DNA of 39,764 nucleotides from Candidatus Omnitrophota bacterium (GTDB lineage Bacteria; Omnitrophota; Gorgyraeia; Duberdicusellales; 4484-171): NCBI GenBank assembly GCA_023819315.1, contig JAMWBQ010000005.1, positions 1 to 39,764 of the forward strand, read 5' to 3'. Shown piece by piece: positions 35,811 to 39,764 of this stretch (position 1 is its first letter; each line of letters starts with the position of its first letter). The notes under the pieces were generated by a model. It saw only the letters and a program-made list of their open reading frames with translations, ran no database searches and was not told where the DNA came from. The position numbers and the translations under genes were made by a program.

Positions 35811-36493
35811 TTACTCTTTCTACCTTTACTATAAAAACTCTTTATTTTCTTCAAGATTTCCTCAGGCTTATCCAATAAATCAAATAATAACAAATCTTCA
35901 TCCAATAGGGTAGTGTTTTCTTTAACCAACTTATTTTTTAACCAATCTATAAGACCTCCCCAGAAGTTTTTCCCTACCAAAATTACAGGAAATGGCTCTA
36001 CTCTATAAGTCTGGATTAATGCTAATCCTTCAAACAACTCGTCCAAAGTCCCATATCCACCAGGGAAAACAACAAAAGCGCAAGAATATTTTGCAAACAT
36101 CACTTTCCTCACAAAAAAATATCTAAATTCTAATAAGTAATTAACGTAGGGATTAGGCTTCTGTTCAGGAATCAGTATATTTAGTCCTATAGAATTGCCC
36201 TTTGCATCCCATGCCCCTCTATTGGCAGCTTCCATTATTCCTGGTCCGGCACCGGTAAGAATACTATACCCTTGTTTTGATAAGATAAATGCTGTACGAT
36301 AAGCAAGTCGGTAATAATAGCTACCCTCCTCTATCCTCTTTGAACCAAAGAATGAAACAGCCTTTTTTAAACCCGATAAACCATCAAACCCTTCTACGAA
36401 CTCACTCATTATACGAAATATTCGCCAGGTATCTTTTTTTATGAAATCATCATCAAAATTTTTAATTTTAAAATTGTCTTTTTTCTCAACCAT
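35807..36493 (-). CDS. LOG-family nucleotide phosphoribohydrolase-like protein
   Basis: A 228-residue Rossmann-fold protein of the LOG (formerly lysine-decarboxylase-like) family. ILTGAGPGIMEAANRGAW, the R129-K130 pair and the P-G-G-x-G-T-x2-E motif PGGYGTLDE (144-152) are present. Family members cleave nucleoside 5'-monophosphates to free base and ribose-5-phosphate. The cellular role in bacteria is often unclear. It lies one base after the DUF4870-like gene and overlaps the zinc-ribbon gene. Confidence 0.9.
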   Translation of the reverse strand: MVEKKDNFKIKNFDDDFIKKDTWRIFRIMSEFVEGFDGLSGLKKAVSFFGSKRIEEGSYYYRLAYRTAFILSKQGYSILTGAGPGIMEAANRGAWDAKGNSIGLNILIPEQKPNPYVNYLLEFRYFFVRKVMFAKYSCAFVVFPGGYGTLDELFEGLALIQTYRVEPFPVILVGKNFWGGLIDWLKNKLVKENTTLLDEDLLLFDLLDKPEEILKKIKSFYSKGRKSK

Positions 36494-36494
36494 A

Positions 36495-36824
36495 TTAAAT
36501 TACAAATTTAGAAGCTATCTCACTTATTATAGGTATCCTACATAATTTTCCTGTAAGGGAAGAGTATAAGCCGTAAACAGAAAATATTAAACAAATTATT
36601 AATCCTATCCTGAAAAAAAACTGACCTATAAAAGGGATTATTGGTAAGAAAAAACATATAAATTCACAGATAAAAATCACTAAACCTTGTTTAGCATGAT
36701 AATAAGCAAAAGCATTATCTTTCTTATATATAAAAGTTATAACCCATAAAAAGAAAACGTAGGATATTGCTCCCCAAGGTGCTCCTTCTCTAATCTCCTC
36801 ATCTTTAAGTCTAATATCTCCCAT
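36495..36824 (-). CDS. DUF4870-like small membrane protein
   Basis: A 109-residue protein with about three hydrophobic segments (near 17-33, 48-66 and 70-88). The APWGAISY...YYHAKQGLVIF pattern matches the DUF4870/Tic20-like family, whose function is not established. A strong ribosome-binding site GGAGGTGA and a good promoter precede it, so it heads the run down to the zinc-ribbon gene. Confidence 0.78.
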   Translation of the reverse strand: MGDIRLKDEEIREGAPWGAISYVFFLWVITFIYKKDNAFAYYHAKQGLVIFICEFICFFLPIIPFIGQFFFRIGLIICLIFSVYGLYSSLTGKLCRIPIISEIASKFVI

Positions 36825-36860
36825 AAATCACCTCCTTAACAAATATATCTTAGATTAAAT

Positions 36861-36889
36861 ATTATAACTGTATTTCTCGCTCCAATCAA
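36861..36889 (-). promoter_or_regulatory. Promoter of the DUF4870-LOG operon
   Basis: TTGATT (36884-36889), a 17-base spacer and a perfect TATAAT (36861-36866) on the minus strand. A leader of about 30 bases with GGAGGTGA follows. Confidence 0.6.
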
Positions 36890-36903
36890 ACAAAATAAAT
36901 TCA

Positions 36904-37866
36904 TTAACTAACGATTGAAATGATTATCTCTCTAACCAAATCGTCAAGAGTAATTAAACCTAATACTTTTCTACCTTTAATTACTAAAGCAGCATTTTCT
37001 TTGTTGCTTTTTAAGGTGGTAAAAACTTCGTATAGTTTCTGATTCTTACCAATATGAATAATAGGTCTTATGAATTTGTGCCAATCATCATCTTTTTTAT
37101 AAAACAAATCGAAAATATTGATGTATCCTACTATCATTTTATCTTTCCATACAGGATAGCGAGTATAACCTGCTTCTTTTATCTTTTGTAAAATAGCATC
37201 ATAGGTGTCATTGTAATCTAAAGTTACCACCTTCTTTAAAGGGGTTACTACGTCCTTAATCTTTCTCTGGCGTAAATCAAATATATCCTCTATAGCTTTT
37301 TTCTCTCCCCTATCTAATATACCGTATTTCTGTATCTCTCTAACCATTGATTTTATTTCTTCCTTAGTAATAAATGGGGAACGCCTTTTATTATATTTAC
37401 CTGTAACTATGCGAATAATTATCCTTGTTGTCCTTTCTATAACTGAGACTATAGGGTCTAATATGTCTTCAAATAATTTTATGATAAATGATAATTTGCA
37501 GATAATCTTCTCCTTATACAATCTACCTAAATTCTTAGGAAACAATTCAGCAAATATAACTATGAAAGGAACATATAGAAACGTAATCCAAAAATTAGCA
37601 TTGGGAACTTTAAGATGAATAAGTATTAATGTAGCTAAACTAGAACTAACTATTACGGAAAGATTTATCCCTACCAGAATAGTAGCGAGAAATTTTTCAG
37701 GATTAGATATCAATTTAAATGCTAATTTAGCTCCTCTGTCTCCTTTCTCTATACGATGATGTAATTTAAAAACATTGGAAGAAATAAAGGCTATCTCACT
37801 ACAAGTAAATATTGCTTGAAGTAAAATAAAAATTAATACTAATAAAAAATAAATTAAAACTATCAT
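36904..37866 (-). CDS. CNNM/CorC-type membrane protein with CBS domains
   Basis: A 320-residue protein with an N-terminal CNNM (DUF21) membrane domain (1 to about 180: SEIAFISSNVFKLHH, GINLSVIVSSSLATL, FAELFPKNLGRLY) and a CBS pair (about 195-315). The C-terminal CorC_HlyC domain is absent. Family members are linked to Mg2+ or Co2+ transport or resistance. It starts one base after the stop of a longer paralogue, a pairing common in this family that suggests a two-subunit complex. Confidence 0.88.
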   Translation of the reverse strand: MIVLIYFLLVLIFILLQAIFTCSEIAFISSNVFKLHHRIEKGDRGAKLAFKLISNPEKFLATILVGINLSVIVSSSLATLILIHLKVPNANFWITFLYVPFIVIFAELFPKNLGRLYKEKIICKLSFIIKLFEDILDPIVSVIERTTRIIIRIVTGKYNKRRSPFITKEEIKSMVREIQKYGILDRGEKKAIEDIFDLRQRKIKDVVTPLKKVVTLDYNDTYDAILQKIKEAGYTRYPVWKDKMIVGYINIFDLFYKKDDDWHKFIRPIIHIGKNQKLYEVFTTLKSNKENAALVIKGRKVLGLITLDDLVREIIISIVS

Positions 37867-37867
37867 C

Positions 37868-39079
37868 TTATTTAATTTCTACCAAGAGACTCAAAATTCT
37901 TCTTCGTGATGCTTTCTCTACAATAAACTCTACATTTTTAAATTCTAATTTTTCTCCCACCTCAGGAATCTTCCCTAATTTGGAAAGTACAAATCCTGCT
38001 ATAGTATCTTCAATTTCAGGGATATTTAAATTAAACTCTAAGTTAATTTTCTTTAGAGGAGTTCTACCTAAAACACGATATTTATTCTTATCTATCTTCT
38101 CGATAAAATCCTGAGAAGCTTCATATTCATCGTAAATTTCTCCAAAAATTTCCTCTACTATATCTTCAAAAGTAACTAAACCCGCTGTCCCGCCGTACTC
38201 ATCTAAAACTATAGCGATACTTTCTTTACTATCAAGAAAAACTTTTAGAAGTTCACCTATCCTTTTACTCACAGGAACAAACATAGGCTTTCTAACTAAA
38301 TTCTTCCAATCATCTTGAGAAGACAAAAAAATATCTTTACTGTAAAGTATACCTATAATGTTATCCAAAGAATCTTTGTAAACAGGAAATTTAGAGTGTT
38401 TATTTTCTATTAATATTCTACTTACCTCCTTCTGTGTCCAATTTATATCTAAACCTTTAATATCTACACGGTGAGTCATAACCTGCTCAGCTGTTGTCTC
38501 TTTGAATCTCAAAATATAAGTTATCATTACTTCCTCTTCCTTAGTAATCTGGCCTTCTCTTTTTCCTAATAAAAGAGCTGTTTTAAACTCTTCTTCGGTA
38601 AAAGGCACTTCTTTATCTTTTGAAAAGAAAAATAAAGACGAAACCTTCTCACTAAAATTCTGAATAAATATAAGTAATGGGTATAAAATTTTAGAAATTA
38701 AATAAAGTAAAGAAGAGGAAAAGAGAGAAATTTTTTCCGGTATATTTATAGCTATGCTCTTAGGAAATATCTCTCCTAAAAAAAGGACTATCGTGCCAGA
38801 AAAAATAATTGCTAAGAAAACTCCCTTCTCATTAAATAGATTAACAAATATAGAGGTAGTTAAGGAAGCTATACTTATATTTACCAACATATTACCAAAT
38901 ACAATTGTAGATAGTAAATAGGTTGGCTTATTTAATAATTGCTTAATCCTTTTAACTCTAAAATCTTTACTACCCATTCTCCTTAAACGATAAGTGGTCA
39001 AAGAAAATATTGCTGTTTCTGAAGCAGAAAAAAAAGCAGAAAGGCAAATAAATGAAATTATAAGAATAATATCTACCAT
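37868..39079 (-). CDS. CNNM/CorC-type membrane protein with CBS and CorC_HlyC domains
   Basis: A 403-residue paralogue of the next gene, full length: CNNM domain (1 to about 180, SASETAIFSLTTYRLRRM, FGNMLVNISIASL, FLGEIFPKSIAI), a CBS pair (about 195-310, HRVDIKGLD, FPVYKDSLDNIIGILYSKDI, GGTAGLVTFEDIVEEIFGEI) and a C-terminal CorC_HlyC domain. Likely a divalent-cation transporter or its regulator. It starts four bases after the radical SAM gene. Confidence 0.93.
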   Translation of the reverse strand: MVDIILIISFICLSAFFSASETAIFSLTTYRLRRMGSKDFRVKRIKQLLNKPTYLLSTIVFGNMLVNISIASLTTSIFVNLFNEKGVFLAIIFSGTIVLFLGEIFPKSIAINIPEKISLFSSSLLYLISKILYPLLIFIQNFSEKVSSLFFFSKDKEVPFTEEEFKTALLLGKREGQITKEEEVMITYILRFKETTAEQVMTHRVDIKGLDINWTQKEVSRILIENKHSKFPVYKDSLDNIIGILYSKDIFLSSQDDWKNLVRKPMFVPVSKRIGELLKVFLDSKESIAIVLDEYGGTAGLVTFEDIVEEIFGEIYDEYEASQDFIEKIDKNKYRVLGRTPLKKINLEFNLNIPEIEDTIAGFVLSKLGKIPEVGEKLEFKNVEFIVEKASRRRILSLLVEIK

Positions 39080-39083
39080 TTAC

Positions 39084-39764
39084 CTAAATTTCCTCCCAAA
39101 GGAACAATTGTTTTTCTTTGCTTGGGGGAGAATAAATCTCACATTTAGATGGGAACATCTTGCCTGCTAAAGTAATAAAATTCCTTGCCCTAGTTACCAC
39201 TACCCCTAATTTCTTCAAATCTTCTAATCTTATCAAACGATTCTCTTTTCGGCAAGACACTATTCTTTTTGCCGAAATTTTTCCTATACCAGGAACACGC
39301 AAAAGTTCTTCCATAGATGCAAAGTTAACTTCTATAGGAAATAACTCTAAATGATGCTTTGCCCAAACTAATTTAGGATCCTCATCTATAAAGAGATTAC
39401 CTCCCTTATCAAAAATCAACTCCTCGTATTTAAATCCATAACTACGCAAAAGAAAATCAGCCTGGTAAAGACGAACTTCTCTTAAAAGTGAACACGACGG
39501 CTTATTCTCAAAAGGTGTATTTACAACAGGTATGAATCCACTATAATATATACGACTTATTGAAAATTTATCATACAAAAATTGAGAAAGAGAAAGAACA
39601 TCTCTGTCACTCTCTCCCGCCCCACCTACAACTAACTGCGTACTAATACCTCTTTTAAAAAGATTTTTTCTATACAAAGAATTAATTTTTTTTAATCCCT
39701 CCATTAGCTCGTTGTGAAAACTTTTGTTTGGACTTAATATAGATAGATAATGGTCATTGGGAGC
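39084..39764 (-). CDS. Radical SAM DNA modification/repair-type protein, C-terminal part
   Basis: The frame is open to the right edge of the window and covers the last 226 residues; the radical SAM cysteines would lie further upstream, outside the window. The visible part (TQLVVGGAGESDRDVLSLS, FIPVVNTP, LREVRLYQADFLLRSYGF, DPKLVWAKHHLELFPIEVN) matches the family of putative DNA modification/repair radical SAM proteins that usually pairs with a uracil-DNA-glycosylase-type partner. A helix-hairpin-helix motif, VPGIGKISAKRI, supports DNA binding. No partner gene is within the window. An internal ATG at 39704 is not the true start. Confidence 0.82.
   Translation of the reverse strand, partial: APNDHYLSILSPNKSFHNELMEGLKKINSLYRKNLFKRGISTQLVVGGAGESDRDVLSLSQFLYDKFSISRIYYSGFIPVVNTPFENKPSCSLLREVRLYQADFLLRSYGFKYEELIFDKGGNLFIDEDPKLVWAKHHLELFPIEVNFASMEELLRVPGIGKISAKRIVSCRKENRLIRLEDLKKLGVVVTRARNFITLAGKMFPSKCEIYSPPSKEKQLFLWEEI

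Overview
This window is AT-rich and gene-dense, with 36 protein genes supported (one of them running off the right edge) and no rRNA, tRNA, CRISPR array or insertion sequence that I could recognise. It looks like a chromosome segment from an uncultured, probably anaerobic Gram-negative bacterium. The Gram-negative call rests on a full KDO and lipid-A-core set (kdsA, kdsB, kdsC, kdsD, a heptose-7-phosphate kinase), LptB with an LptC/LptA-type protein, and an outer-membrane beta-barrel. Anaerobic life is suggested by several radical SAM enzymes, an aldehyde:ferredoxin oxidoreductase remnant and a K+-dependent membrane pyrophosphatase. The combination resembles Omnitrophota/PVC-type genomes, but that placement is an inference of low confidence.

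Layout. Bases 1-158 hold a broken, compositionally foreign piece of aldehyde:ferredoxin oxidoreductase. Then come rplM-rpsI (minus strand) and, divergently, a synthetase-ACP-acyltransferase fusion (1476-4139). From 9327 down to 4147 lies a minus-strand run of RNA-modification and radical SAM genes (rlmN, a PflX-type enzyme, a flavin reductase, an RsmB/NSUN methyltransferase, a B12-type radical SAM protein). A two-gene PilZ/omptin-like operon occupies 9429-11103. From 26143 down to 11201 runs a long minus-strand series: hldA, kdsB, kdsA, kdsD, kdsC, an LptC-LptA fusion, lptB, a trigger factor lacking its PPIase domain, clpP, a class V aminotransferase, serA, a homocitrate/isopropylmalate-synthase-like enzyme, purA and hppA. 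This set links envelope LPS synthesis and export, protein folding and degradation, serine synthesis and purine/PPi metabolism. A peptide-type ABC transporter without a binding protein follows (26233-30004).

The most unusual locus is 30280-35009. It has a short plus-strand operon of a single-pass membrane protein of unknown function and a ParA-type ATPase fused to a C-terminal glycogen-binding (CBM48/AMPK-beta type) domain. Facing it are a three-part protein (cyclic-nucleotide-binding fold, a ParA/MinD-like fold without a P-loop, patatin lipase) and a GH1 glycosidase. I propose this as a candidate system for positioning a polysaccharide (glycogen-like) body; that function is inferred only. The right end (35062-39764) carries a double-ACT protein, a zinc-ribbon protein, a LOG-family protein, a DUF4870-like membrane protein, two CNNM/CorC-type proteins and the C-terminal half of a radical SAM DNA-repair-type protein that runs off the window.

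Regulation. Several promoters are close to the TTGACA/TATAAT consensus. At rplM and the PilZ gene they sit so close to the ATG that the mRNAs should be leaderless or nearly so, and these two promoters also share an identical 19-base upstream motif. Other genes have ordinary Shine-Dalgarno sequences.
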